NCBI RefSeq assembly: GCF_025833875.1
Contig: NZ_JAOYOD010000001.1
Coordinates: 5,305,501-5,369,500, forward strand
Length of the DNA: 64,000 nt
Source of the DNA: Reichenbachiella ulvae
GTDB lineage: Bacteria; Bacteroidota; Bacteroidia; Cytophagales; Cyclobacteriaceae
Reading direction: 5' to 3'
Positions 53,220 through 62,684 of the stretch are shown piece by piece. Each line of letters opens with the position of its first letter. Within the stretch, counting starts at the first letter, position 1. Position numbers and translations under genes: made by a program. The notes beneath the pieces are model-generated. The model was not told the DNA's origin, did no database searches, and saw only the letters and a program-made list of their open reading frames with translations.

Positions 53220-56200
53220 TTATTTTTGCATCAATACTTCTTCGTCGATGGTCAAGGCCGTTCTCAGATCATCGCTGATTTTCTCTCTGATGAAGTCCTT
53301 GTTGCGACTAACGAACCAGTGATCGCCATGCACCAGTTCCTGCTTGAATTTGGCGTTCGTGAGGTCCTCCCATGGACGCATCTCTTCAGGCAATGTCACC
53401 TCATCTTCTATCGCAGAGAAAACCGTGATGGGGAAATCGAATCGATCCTCTTCCTGAAACTCGTAGCTCGTCAATAGTGCCATATCTAGTCTCAAAATCG
53501 GAAGGATTTTCTTGACATAGTTGACATCATCGATATAGCTCATCAGTCCCAAAAGTTTCTGTTCCGAATTGCTCGAGATGGCAGACTGTTTCAGTACATC
53601 GCGGTTCTTCCAGGTTATGGTCATCTGAGGAGCCATCGTCCCCGAGCAGAAGAAATGCAGCGGTGTTTTACCATACTTTCGACGCAATCGTCTGGAAAGC
53701 TCGAAGGCCACCATACCACCAAAACTGTGTCCAAAGAAAGCGAAGCGTTCATCCAATAGTGGCAGGATTTCGTTTTCCAGATCATCCAATAGGAGTGTGA
53801 AATCCGTGTAGAGATCTTCGTGCTTTCTGTTTTCCCGTCCTGGCATCTGCACGGCATAGACGTCTGTGCCATCAGGTACATTGTAGAGAAAGTGATCGAA
53901 CATCGAAGCACCCGCTCCCATGGAGTGAAACATAAAGAGCTTGATTTTGCCTTCTGTTTCACTGGCCTCTCGCTTTTTGTGAACGAACCATTCGTTGATC
54001 ACCTCGATATCCTCTTCTGAAGTGATACCTGATTCATCCTCCAGGACTTGCTCTACGCTTTCGTTGGCAGAGCTTTTTAGATTCTCCAGCAAATGGTCAG
54101 CGATTTCCACTATACTCGGACCTTTCGACAGTCTCATCAATGGATAGTTGATTTCCAGTTTTTGAAGTATCCAGTTTCTCAATTGGTTCATCATCAGAGA
54201 GTCCAACCCAATGGCAGAGATGGATTTACCTTCGTTCAGCTTATCAGCCGTAGTACCCAGTATTCTGGCCAGTGAACCTTTCAAGTGCTCGATAAGAAGC
54301 GCTGGGGCCTGATCTTCTGCTGCGATGATGGTTTCACGCAATCCTTCGCCATTGCTCTTTGAAGCACCTACTTTTAGCACCTCGTCCGTCAACAGGTGAG
54401 CAAATTTTCCATCTTTTCTCAAGTGCTGGAAAAAATCTCTGAAGCGCAACCAGTCTACATTGGTAGCCATACGGATGCGATCGCCTTCTAGCATTAGCTT
54501 TTCCAGTTTGCTCAGGATTTGTTTCAGTGTCAATGGGATCCAGCCCTGACTATCCAATACATTCAAGACAGCCCCGTTTCCATCTTTGGTCATACCGGCA
54601 TATTGTCCCAGTACACCCAGGTTGATGCTTTGGGCATGGAGGCCTTTTTGCTTTCTGTAGTCCACCAACTTGTCCAGGAAGTTGTTGGCCGAGGAATAGT
54701 TGGACTGACCCGGTACGCCTACCACTGACGACACAGATGAGAAGCAAAGGAAGTAGTCTAGATCTAAGTCTTCGGTAGTCTGGTGTAGGTTCCAGGCACC
54801 CATGGCTTTTGGTACGAAGACTTTCTCAAAGAGGGCTTTGTCCATTCTGGAGATGGTAGCATCTTGCAATACAGCCGCACCATGAATCACTCCACCAATC
54901 GGTGCATGTTCGTGAACTCTTTGCGTCATCTTTTTGACCTGTTCGATTTGAGACAAATCGAGGTTTTCGATCATGATATCTACGCCACTCTGTTTCATCT
55001 TGTTGATCCAGCTGTAATCATAGTCGTTTTTCGGACCGCTTCTACTGACCAGAGCCAGGTGCTTGGCACCTTTTTCGGCCATCCATTTGGCTATCTCTAT
55101 TCCAAATCCGCTGGCACCACCTGTGATGATGTAGGATTTGTCAGGAGCGAATTGAATCTGCTCTAGAGGAAGGGCATGGACTGTTTCTCCTTCCATGCTT
55201 ACCACCGTTTTGCCAATTGATTCTTCTTTCGATAAAGACTGAAGCGCTTCTGATAGATCATTGATGCTGAATACCTGTTGGGTCAGCGGCTGGATAGATT
55301 TGTTCTCTATCAGCTCCATGACTTCTCTGAACATGATCGCAGCTTTTTGAGGCTTCTGAGCCATGAGTCTGTCCAGATCCACTGCGGAGTAACTCAGATT
55401 ATTTCCGAATCGTTTCAGGTGCAGGCTAATATCCTGGTAAATATCCTTCTTGCCCAACTCAATGAAACGACCAAAGGCACGAAGACATTTGATGCTTTGA
55501 ACAATCGCCTTTCCACTCAGGGTATTGAGTACCAGGTCTACACCTTCTCCATTGGAGTCTTTCATGACTTCATCGTAGAAGGTCGCAGATTGACTGTCGT
55601 AGACGTAGGAGATGCCCATTTCTGTCAACAGCTTTCGTTGGTCATCTGTGTCAGCTGTGGCATATATCTCTACCTTTTTCCATTTGGCCAGGGAGATGGC
55701 TGCCAAGCCTGCATCTTCCGTTGCCTGATGGATCAAAATGCGTTCCCCGCTTTCGATCTGCCCAAGCTGTACCATGCAATAATAGGCAGTGAGATAAGCG
55801 ACTGGGATAGTAGCAGCAGCCTCATGGGAGAGCGTATTCGGCTTTTTGACTACACAGTGAGACTGACTAATCGTTTTGCCCGCAAAAGAATTTGCTGCAT
55901 AGGCGAGAACATCATCGCCAGGTTTGACATGGGATACTTTGCTGCCAATTCTGGAAACAACTCCGCTACACTCGAGTCCAATCTGACTGCCGGCTAGTCC
56001 GCCTGCCAGGCTTTCTTCGCTCAGAGATCCCTGGATGTTCCATAAATCTCGGCGATTGATTCCTGCTGCTTTGATGTCTATCTCAATTTCTGAATCTGAC
56101 AAAGGTTGAGCAACTGTTTGACGGAAAGCGATAGAATCGATCATGCCCTGTTCTCTCAGGACAGTCTGGTAGTAAGAACCAGAAGCGGCCAATTCCAAGG

Positions 56201-59200
56201 AAGACTCTTCCTGAACCTTTTCCTTGCTGACTGCTTGCAGACGCTTGGAGAATATTCGCTTGCCTCTAAAGGCCAAATCAGATTCTGTTCCTCCATTGGA
56301 TGGAGAAGAGATGATATTGGCCAGATTGGCAGTTTCCTTTTCGTTTTCGATATCCGATAGATCGGCGACTTTACAAGTGACCATCGGGTATTCGTTGAAC
56401 ATAACTCTGGATAGTCCATAAGTTGGTGCCTGAGCCAGGTTGATTTGAGGATCTGATTCCAGTACATTTTCAGCATTCTGATTGACAATCCAGATGGAGA
56501 ACTGTAGTTCTTCCTGAATGATGGCATTGAAGATATTCAGGATTTTCCAGCTGAGGTTTACCGCATTATTCTTCAGATCCCCTTGTTTTTCAGTCAGTGG
56601 TAGAGTGATTATTGCTCGGTTCAAGGTCGGGTTCATTTCCTTGACCTTCTTCAACTCAGCGCGGACCATTTCTCTGTCAGAGTAGTCTGTAATCATCGAG
56701 TGAATCAAAGTTGTGTTATTGTCAACCAACTTTTTATTCAGGCTTTTGATCACAAAATCTTCTTCACGTATGACAAGAATCGTATTGTGTGAAGGCTTGA
56801 ATTCAGAAGGCTTGATTTCGTCCCACTCGAATTCGAAGCAGCCAGAATAAGAAACATCTTCTTCCTGCTTTCTTGACCCTTCGATGTATTTGAAATCGAT
56901 GCCTTGGATCTCGGCAACCAAACTGCCATCCTCATCCATGATCCAAAAGTCTCCTCTTAGAAACTCTGAGCTGGCTTCTTCCACCTGAATGTAGCTGTAG
57001 ACAGATTTGGATTTGGGTTTCGCATGAAACTTGTATCGATCGATGTGAGTGGGGAGGTAAATGCCCCGCTCTTCGTCATCATCACTCATTTTAGCCGCGA
57101 ACATACTTTGGAGACAAGCATCCAGGACTGCAGGGTGGAGGTTGTAGTCCTCTACTCCATATTCCAATGACTCATGCAGGTCTACTTTAGCCAGAATTTC
57201 TGGTCCTACTACCCACAGGTTTTTGATGAGTTTGAATGCGGGTCCGTACTGAAGCCCACATTTTTTGAGTTCCAGATACATGGGCTGGACAGGCAATCGA
57301 TCATTCACTCGATGCTTGATTTCATTCAGTTTCACATGCTTGGAGATGAATTGATCTCCCAGCATGTTCATTTTTCCGTTCGAGTTTTTAATCCACTGCG
57401 CATCTTCTTTTTGAGTATCCTTGGTCAGGATGCAGTACCTGCCTTCCTCAGAGAATACTTCTATTTTTACTTCTGCTGGTTCTCCTTCTTCCGGTAGAAA
57501 CAGTGCATTGTCAAAATTGATGTCCTCCAAAAATCCGAACTCCTGCTCAAAGGCAATCATGGCTGCTGAAGTGGCAATCTCTAAATGACCGGTTCCAGGA
57601 AAGATGATGGCATCATTGACACGGTGATCGTCGATGTAGGGATCTGTTCTTCTGTCCAGCATCACCTCAAAGCTGAAGTCATTTTCTCCTAACCCCGATT
57701 CTTTATACTCTTTGATCAATGGGTGAAGTTTTTTGTTCAGCCTTCTGGCTCTGTGTTTAGCAGGTTCGTGCCAGAAGGATTTTAGATCCCAGGTATAATT
57801 GGGTAGATCGTAGATGAGGTTAGACGTTGGATAGATGGCGTCCCAATCCAACTCGATTCCGTGGGTGTATAGACTTCCAAGTGTTTGCAAGAATCGAAGC
57901 TTTTCGTTTTCCTTTCTTTTAATAGAAGGGAAGATGACGGCACTTGAGTTCTTCATTTCAAAGACTTGTTCCGCGCCCGATGATAAGGCTGGGTGAGGGC
58001 CAATTTCGATAAAGAAATCATAGCCATCCTCTACCATTTGTTCCAATGCTGATGCGAAATAGACCGGTTCACGCACATTGTCGTACCAGTATTCACTTAC
58101 CAGATGGCTGCCATCTTCTTGCTTGCCCGTTACGGTTGAGTATAGGTCGATTTTAGCTTTGGATGGAACTAAACTTTTCAGAGAATCAATCAACTCATCC
58201 TTCAGTGGCTCCATGTGATGGGAGTGAAAAGGAACGGTAACTCGTAGAAACTTATTGAAAATATCCTTTTCGGTCAGCTGTTCTGAGATATTGACCAAAG
58301 GCGCTTCATCTCCAGAGAGTACACACATTTCAGGTCCGTTGACCGCACCTATGGAAACAACGTTATTTACCTTTTCGATTAGTTTTTCTGCCTCCGCTAG
58401 CTTCAAGCCTACTGCCAGCATTTTGCCTTTTCCAGTAGCAGCGTGCTGTCCGCGACTTCTGTGAAAGATAACAGATACAGCTTGCTCAAGGGTGAGTGCA
58501 CCCGAAGTATATGCTGCTGCGACCTCACCTATCGAATGCCCGACGACACCTTCTGGCGTGACGCCATGCTTTTTCCAGAGCTCAACCAGAGCGATTTGAA
58601 TGGCCATAATGGCTGGCTGTGCGATTCGGGTGTCATTGATATTGGAGTTCTCCTCATCCTTGTTCATCTCCTCGAGTAGTGACCAACCGGCTATTTCTTT
58701 GAAGTAGCCTTCGATGGTCTGAATCGTAGATTTGAACAGGGGTTCGTTCGCGATTAGCTCTTGTCCCATGGCGTACCATTGAGGGCCCTGACCTGTAAAT
58801 ACAAAACCCAGTTTTTTGGCCGCTACGTCTACCTCTGCAACTGTCACGCCTGACAATACATTACCCGCTAGATAGGCATCTATTTTGTCCAGAATGTCGG
58901 CTTTGTCATGGAAGGCGATCGCGATTCGGTGTTTCAAATCAGATCTTCTGACCCCTGCGTTGTAGCAAATGTCTCTCAAGGAGTATTTGTCCTCGGCAAT
59001 GAACTGCTTGTATTCCAATAGCAGATTCTTGAGGGCTGGGAGGGACATGGCGCTGGTTTTGAAGAGATACATATTCTCTTCTGGTGTTTTAGAAGGCGCT
59101 TCCTCTTTTGCTACATATTCTTGTAGCACGAGGTGAGCATTGGTTCCGCCAGCACCGAAGGAGTTGACTCCACCGATTCTGGGGCTACCATCTTTTTGCT

Positions 59201-60413
59201 CAGGCCATTCCGTGTTTTCGCTCACTACTTTGAGTTTCCAACCCTCCAAATCAATCTTAGGATTGACTTTCTGGAAGTGGAGGTTGCCCGGGATTTTCTT
59301 GTTTTTCATCGAAAGGGCCAGCTTGATTAAACCAGCCACACCTGCTGCACCTTCGAGGTGTCCAATATTAGTTTTGACTGATCCGATCATCAAAGGGCTA
59401 TCTGCTGATCTACCTCCAAAGACATTGGAGAATGATTTGGTCTCGATAGGGTCACCTACCGGAGTACCAGTACCATGTGCCTCGATGTACTGCAGTTTGT
59501 CCACATCAACGCCCGCCATCTGATAGGCTTTGGTCAGCATGGCTGTTTGAGAAGTTTCACTTGGTACGGTAAATCCCTCTACCGTATTTCCATCCGAGTT
59601 GCAGGCCGTCGCTTTGATCAAGCCGTAGATTTTGTTTTTGTCCTTGAGGGCTTGTGAAAGGGGTTTCAGGTATACGACTCCTACACCTTCTCCTCTCACG
59701 TATCCATTGGCTCGTTCGTCAAAGGATTTGCAATATCCATCAGGACTCAAAAAGTTTCCTTTGGACATCATCATGGTAGATTCTGGATTGATGATTACAT
59801 TGACTCCTCCGGCCATGGCACTAGTAGCCGATTGATCCCAGATGCTCTGGCAGGCGAGGTGTACAGCGACCAAAGCACCTGAACAAGCAGTATCGACTGA
59901 TACGCTCGGTCCTTTCAAATCATAGAAGTAGGATATTCTATTGCTTATAGCGGTTCGGGAGGCTCCCATGGCGACATGAGGACTGATGGCATATTTGCTG
60001 TCCTGCTCGATTTGCATGTCCCAGTAGTCATTGGTGAATACACTCATGAAGACTGCCATGTTAGAGCCGCGTACTTTTGAGAGGGTATCTCCTGAATCTT
60101 CGATGGATTCAAATGTTGTTTGCAGTAAGAGTCGTTGTTGTGGATCTATTCTTTCTGCTTCTTTTGGGAAAATTTTAAAGAATTCATTGTCGAAAAGGTC
60201 CACTCGATCCAAAAAACCGCCTTTTTTCGTTTTGATTTTTCCTGCTTTGTTGGGGTTGGGGTCATAGTATTCTTCGTGATTCCAGCGGTCCTTGGGGATA
60301 TCCGTGATTCCATCAACTCCATTCATGAGTTGTGAGTAGAATGATTCTGGTCCATGGATCTGTCCAGGTGTTTGGCATCCTATGCCTACAATTGCAATTT
60401 CTTCTTTATGCAT
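53220..60413 (-). CDS. Single-module type I polyketide synthase, KS-AT-DH-ER-KR-ACP-TE
   Basis: A 2397-residue modular enzyme. KS about 1-430 with Cys177 (DTACSG), His313 and His352; AT 535-830 with Ser627 (GHSIGE) and a malonyl-type PFHS signature; DH 895-1180 with His930 and Asp1098; structural pseudo-KR region 1190-1400; ER 1415-1735; KR 1755-1940 with GGASGFG and Tyr1906; ACP 2030-2110 with Ser2072 (GLDS); TE 2155-2385 with Ser2230 (GHSFGG) and His2365. The layout is like animal fatty-acid synthase and predicts a saturated, iteratively built chain. Two motifs deviate: DH HxxxG has Asp934, and the ER cofactor loop reads ATEDAG instead of AxGGVG. The TE resembles GrsT/RifR-type hydrolases. 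A PPTase gene follows. Confidence 0.94.
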   Translation of the reverse strand: MHKEEIAIVGIGCQTPGQIHGPESFYSQLMNGVDGITDIPKDRWNHEEYYDPNPNKAGKIKTKKGGFLDRVDLFDNEFFKIFPKEAERIDPQQRLLLQTTFESIEDSGDTLSKVRGSNMAVFMSVFTNDYWDMQIEQDSKYAISPHVAMGASRTAISNRISYFYDLKGPSVSVDTACSGALVAVHLACQSIWDQSATSAMAGGVNVIINPESTMMMSKGNFLSPDGYCKSFDERANGYVRGEGVGVVYLKPLSQALKDKNKIYGLIKATACNSDGNTVEGFTVPSETSQTAMLTKAYQMAGVDVDKLQYIEAHGTGTPVGDPIETKSFSNVFGGRSADSPLMIGSVKTNIGHLEGAAGVAGLIKLALSMKNKKIPGNLHFQKVNPKIDLEGWKLKVVSENTEWPEQKDGSPRIGGVNSFGAGGTNAHLVLQEYVAKEEAPSKTPEENMYLFKTSAMSLPALKNLLLEYKQFIAEDKYSLRDICYNAGVRRSDLKHRIAIAFHDKADILDKIDAYLAGNVLSGVTVAEVDVAAKKLGFVFTGQGPQWYAMGQELIANEPLFKSTIQTIEGYFKEIAGWSLLEEMNKDEENSNINDTRIAQPAIMAIQIALVELWKKHGVTPEGVVGHSIGEVAAAYTSGALTLEQAVSVIFHRSRGQHAATGKGKMLAVGLKLAEAEKLIEKVNNVVSIGAVNGPEMCVLSGDEAPLVNISEQLTEKDIFNKFLRVTVPFHSHHMEPLKDELIDSLKSLVPSKAKIDLYSTVTGKQEDGSHLVSEYWYDNVREPVYFASALEQMVEDGYDFFIEIGPHPALSSGAEQVFEMKNSSAVIFPSIKRKENEKLRFLQTLGSLYTHGIELDWDAIYPTSNLIYDLPNYTWDLKSFWHEPAKHRARRLNKKLHPLIKEYKESGLGENDFSFEVMLDRRTDPYIDDHRVNDAIIFPGTGHLEIATSAAMIAFEQEFGFLEDINFDNALFLPEEGEPAEVKIEVFSEEGRYCILTKDTQKEDAQWIKNSNGKMNMLGDQFISKHVKLNEIKHRVNDRLPVQPMYLELKKCGLQYGPAFKLIKNLWVVGPEILAKVDLHESLEYGVEDYNLHPAVLDACLQSMFAAKMSDDDEERGIYLPTHIDRYKFHAKPKSKSVYSYIQVEEASSEFLRGDFWIMDEDGSLVAEIQGIDFKYIEGSRKQEEDVSYSGCFEFEWDEIKPSEFKPSHNTILVIREEDFVIKSLNKKLVDNNTTLIHSMITDYSDREMVRAELKKVKEMNPTLNRAIITLPLTEKQGDLKNNAVNLSWKILNIFNAIIQEELQFSIWIVNQNAENVLESDPQINLAQAPTYGLSRVMFNEYPMVTCKVADLSDIENEKETANLANIISSPSNGGTESDLAFRGKRIFSKRLQAVSKEKVQEESSLELAASGSYYQTVLREQGMIDSIAFRQTVAQPLSDSEIEIDIKAAGINRRDLWNIQGSLSEESLAGGLAGSQIGLECSGVVSRIGSKVSHVKPGDDVLAYAANSFAGKTISQSHCVVKKPNTLSHEAAATIPVAYLTAYYCMVQLGQIESGERILIHQATEDAGLAAISLAKWKKVEIYATADTDDQRKLLTEMGISYVYDSQSATFYDEVMKDSNGEGVDLVLNTLSGKAIVQSIKCLRAFGRFIELGKKDIYQDISLHLKRFGNNLSYSAVDLDRLMAQKPQKAAIMFREVMELIENKSIQPLTQQVFSINDLSEALQSLSKEESIGKTVVSMEGETVHALPLEQIQFAPDKSYIITGGASGFGIEIAKWMAEKGAKHLALVSRSGPKNDYDYSWINKMKQSGVDIMIENLDLSQIEQVKKMTQRVHEHAPIGGVIHGAAVLQDATISRMDKALFEKVFVPKAMGAWNLHQTTEDLDLDYFLCFSSVSSVVGVPGQSNYSSANNFLDKLVDYRKQKGLHAQSINLGVLGQYAGMTKDGNGAVLNVLDSQGWIPLTLKQILSKLEKLMLEGDRIRMATNVDWLRFRDFFQHLRKDGKFAHLLTDEVLKVGASKSNGEGLRETIIAAEDQAPALLIEHLKGSLARILGTTADKLNEGKSISAIGLDSLMMNQLRNWILQKLEINYPLMRLSKGPSIVEIADHLLENLKSSANESVEQVLEDESGITSEEDIEVINEWFVHKKREASETEGKIKLFMFHSMGAGASMFDHFLYNVPDGTDVYAVQMPGRENRKHEDLYTDFTLLLDDLENEILPLLDERFAFFGHSFGGMVAFELSRRLRRKYGKTPLHFFCSGTMAPQMTITWKNRDVLKQSAISSNSEQKLLGLMSYIDDVNYVKKILPILRLDMALLTSYEFQEEDRFDFPITVFSAIEDEVTLPEEMRPWEDLTNAKFKQELVHGDHWFVSRNKDFIREKISDDLRTALTIDEEVLMQK

Positions 60414-60452
60414 TGAAGTTCGGGGATAAAGGTGAAAAAATATAAATAGGTA

Positions 60453-60469
60453 GATGCGGATAGCGCATC
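60453..60469 (-). promoter_or_regulatory. Hairpin in the PKS leader
   Basis: GATGCG and CGCATC, 5 bases apart, lie 40-56 bases upstream of the PKS start codon on the transcribed strand and would form a small stem-loop in its mRNA leader. Confidence 0.35.
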
Positions 60470-60564
60470 AGGCATTTCTTATCCGATATAGAAAAAATTT
60501 ACTCTTCCGGGACTTGGAAGTGTCCGAAAAAATTCTTCTTTTAGATAACGGTATTGTGATTGAG

Positions 60565-60583
60565 CATGCACTTGTCGTGCATG
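60565..60583. promoter_or_regulatory. Candidate operator: CATGCAC-N5-GTGCATG
   Basis: A perfect 7-bp inverted repeat with a 5-base spacer lies about 150 bases upstream of the PKS and 270 bases upstream of the MCP gene. The symmetry suits a dimeric regulator, but no regulator gene is adjacent. Confidence 0.4.
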
Positions 60584-60853
60584 GCTAGGAATAGGGTTGG
60601 ATTTCATGGTTTGATTATAGCTGGTTTCTAAGTTTACTGGTTGAAAAATTAAATTCTTAGCAAAAGGTAATTACATATAACTGTATTGTCAAGTTAATAA
60701 TATGAAAAAAATCATTTTTGTTTAAGAATACCTAAAAATGGGGACATCAACTTAGACAGAATTTGTTATTTTGTACTCTGGAATGAAGGCCGACCGAAAT
60801 ATTATTATTCAACCAGTTGAGAGCATTTCTTGTGATCAACCAAAAAAGCTAAA

Positions 60854-62674
60854 ATGAGTGATTTTTTAATTTTCGTAACAATCATTGCGTGTGTTTGTGT
60901 CCCTTTTTCTTATATAACCAATTGGTACCTTTTTAGAAAGTCTTTTATCTATGGTCCAATTAATTGGATCATACTATCCATGTTTACCATTTCCATCAAC
61001 TCGAGTGTGGTTGGTTTTTTTGGGTTGGTTCATTTATGGTACTTAGTTCCAATAGCTTTGGTCACCATATTCAAAGCATTCTATGCATTGAGTAGGAGTG
61101 TCGAGCTCCCGATGAAAAAGATCAATGAATCTTTTGATACCCTGGGGCAGGGAGATTTGTCCATGGATGTGTCTGACAAAGATTTGAAGAGAAATGATGA
61201 AATAGGTCGTTTTTTCAAATCCTTAAACGGGTTTACTGAAAAGCTTAGAGAGGCTTCTTCCTTTGCTCAATCCATGGGGAATGGAGATTTGGGTGTCAAA
61301 TTTGAAGCTTTGAGTGACAGAGATGTTTTAGGTCAATCCTTGATCACTCTTCAATCTAAGTTGAGTGAGGTCGTAAGAGAAACCAATGAAGTAGTTAAGG
61401 AGGCAGGTGCTAATGGCAACCTGAAGGCCAAAATTGACGTGGCGAATAAAGCTGGGGTTTGGGCAGAATTGACTTTGTCTGTCAATCAATTGCTATCCTC
61501 AATTGCCACACCGGTATTAGAAGTGAATAGGGTAGTCAATGCGATGGCGCAGGGAGATTTGACTCAGAGATACGAGCTGGAGGCCAATGGTCAGATCAAT
61601 GAGATGACGAATGGCTTGAATAGGGCTTTGGACAATTTGAATGATATTTTGTTAATTATTTCTAACCGGGCACAGGAGATTGGAGAGTCTGCTTATGAAA
61701 TGTTGACTTCTGGTGAAGAAATGAACACGAATACACGTGAGATTGCCAGTGCTATTGAGCAGATGAGTCATGGTGCCCAGACGCAAGTGTCGCGTGTAGA
61801 TCAGTCTTCGACCCTTGTAGAAGTCATGATGAACAATGCCCGTGAAATGGGAGAAAAAACAGATTCCATCAACAGTGCAGCCAAAAAAGGAGTGAGCAGC
61901 AGTGAAGAAGGTGCAAAGATTGCCAAGTATGTGGTGAACAGTGTAGGAGAGATCTCTGAGTACTCCAATAAAACCACTGAATCTATGAAGGTGTTGACTG
62001 AGCGTTCTAAGGAAATTTCCAGAGTGTTGGGGGTTATCACGGATATTGCGTCTCAGACCAATTTGTTAGCACTGAATGCAGCGATAGAGGCGGCTCAAGC
62101 GGGTGATGCAGGTCGAGGATTTGCTGTAGTGGCAGAGGAGATTCGTAAGTTGGCTGAAGGATCAAGAAAATCTGCCAGTGAAATTGAAACACTGATTGCA
62201 GATGTACAGAAAGATACTGCGGAGGCTGCAGGCGTGATTGATACCATGAATGGTATCGTAAAGTCTACAGTAGATGCCTCATCTCGTGCTGAGATAGTCT
62301 TCCAGGAAATTGAAAATGCTTCTACTGAAACTCTAGGTTACTCAGAAGCGATTCTTCAAGCGACTAATATGCAGTCTGATAATATCGGTAAGGTCGTGAA
62401 TATCACAGAAGAAGTAGTAGTGATTGCTGAACAGACTGCAGCGGGCACTGAGGAGGTGTCTAGCTCAGCTACAGAGCTATCGGCCGGGATGAATAACTAT
62501 ATTGAGAAATCCAATTGGCTCAATGATGTCTCGAAACAGCTCAAGGATGGAGTAGCTAAGTTTACCCTCCGAGGAGATATGAAACTGGTCAATCTCGTTG
62601 AAAAAATAGATGATGACCAAGCTTCCACTGAGGAATACATAGAGGAGGAAGAGTTCGAAGAAAAGGAGTCCTGA
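60854..62674 (+). CDS. Methyl-accepting chemotaxis protein without a periplasmic sensor, multi-HAMP
   Basis: A 606-residue chemoreceptor-type signalling protein. Three hydrophobic helices are packed at the N-terminus (about 4-24, 34-55, 60-80) with almost no periplasmic loop. HAMP-like units follow at about 82-135, 140-190 and 225-275, then a long signalling coiled coil with the tip [20 protein letters not shown] (about 397-416). The acidic tail [14 protein letters not shown] is unusual. It resembles the MCP at 27454 through the cytoplasmic part, so they are probably paralogues. It probably senses the membrane or a cytoplasmic signal. Divergent from the PKS. Confidence 0.9.
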   Translation: MSDFLIFVTIIACVCVPFSYITNWYLFRKSFIYGPINWIILSMFTISINSSVVGFFGLVHLWYLVPIALVTIFKAFYALSRSVELPMKKINESFDTLGQGDLSMDVSDKDLKRNDEIGRFFKSLNGFTEKLREASSFAQSMGNGDLGVKFEALSDRDVLGQSLITLQSKLSEVVRETNEVVKEAGANGNLKAKIDVANKAGVWAELTLSVNQLLSSIATPVLEVNRVVNAMAQGDLTQRYELEANGQINEMTNGLNRALDNLNDILLIISNRAQEIGESAYEMLTSGEEMNTNTREIASAIEQMSHGAQTQVSRVDQSSTLVEVMMNNAREMGEKTDSINSAAKKGVSSSEEGAKIAKYVVNSVGEISEYSNKTTESMKVLTERSKEISRVLGVITDIASQTNLLALNAAIEAAQAGDAGRGFAVVAEEIRKLAEGSRKSASEIETLIADVQKDTAEAAGVIDTMNGIVKSTVDASSRAEIVFQEIENASTETLGYSEAILQATNMQSDNIGKVVNITEEVVVIAEQTAAGTEEVSSSATELSAGMNNYIEKSNWLNDVSKQLKDGVAKFTLRGDMKLVNLVEKIDDDQASTEEYIEEEEFEEKES

Positions 62675-62684
62675 ATCAGGACTC
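62666..62684. terminator. Bidirectional terminator overlapping the MCP stop codon
   Basis: GAGTCCTG and CAGGACTC form a perfect 8-bp stem around AAT. The MCP stop (62672-62674) lies inside the stem, and the arginase-family gene ends at 62685 on the other strand. The stem is flanked by A-rich and T/A-rich bases but lacks a long T-run. Confidence 0.55.

Larger units (their letters stand above)
60414..60853. other. Divergent promoter region between the PKS and the second chemoreceptor
   Basis: 440 bp without a gene. Holds a 7-bp inverted repeat (60565-60583) and a leader hairpin (60453-60469). No terminator is expected here and none was seen. Confidence 0.5.

Noticed and set aside
55278..55997. 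239-codon plus-strand frame inside the PKS gene
   Set aside because: Antisense shadow of a well-supported multidomain enzyme; no domain seen.
53220..60413. Fatty-acid or PUFA synthase instead of PKS
   Set aside because: PUFA synthases carry several tandem ACPs and separate subunits; this enzyme has one ACP and a terminal TE.
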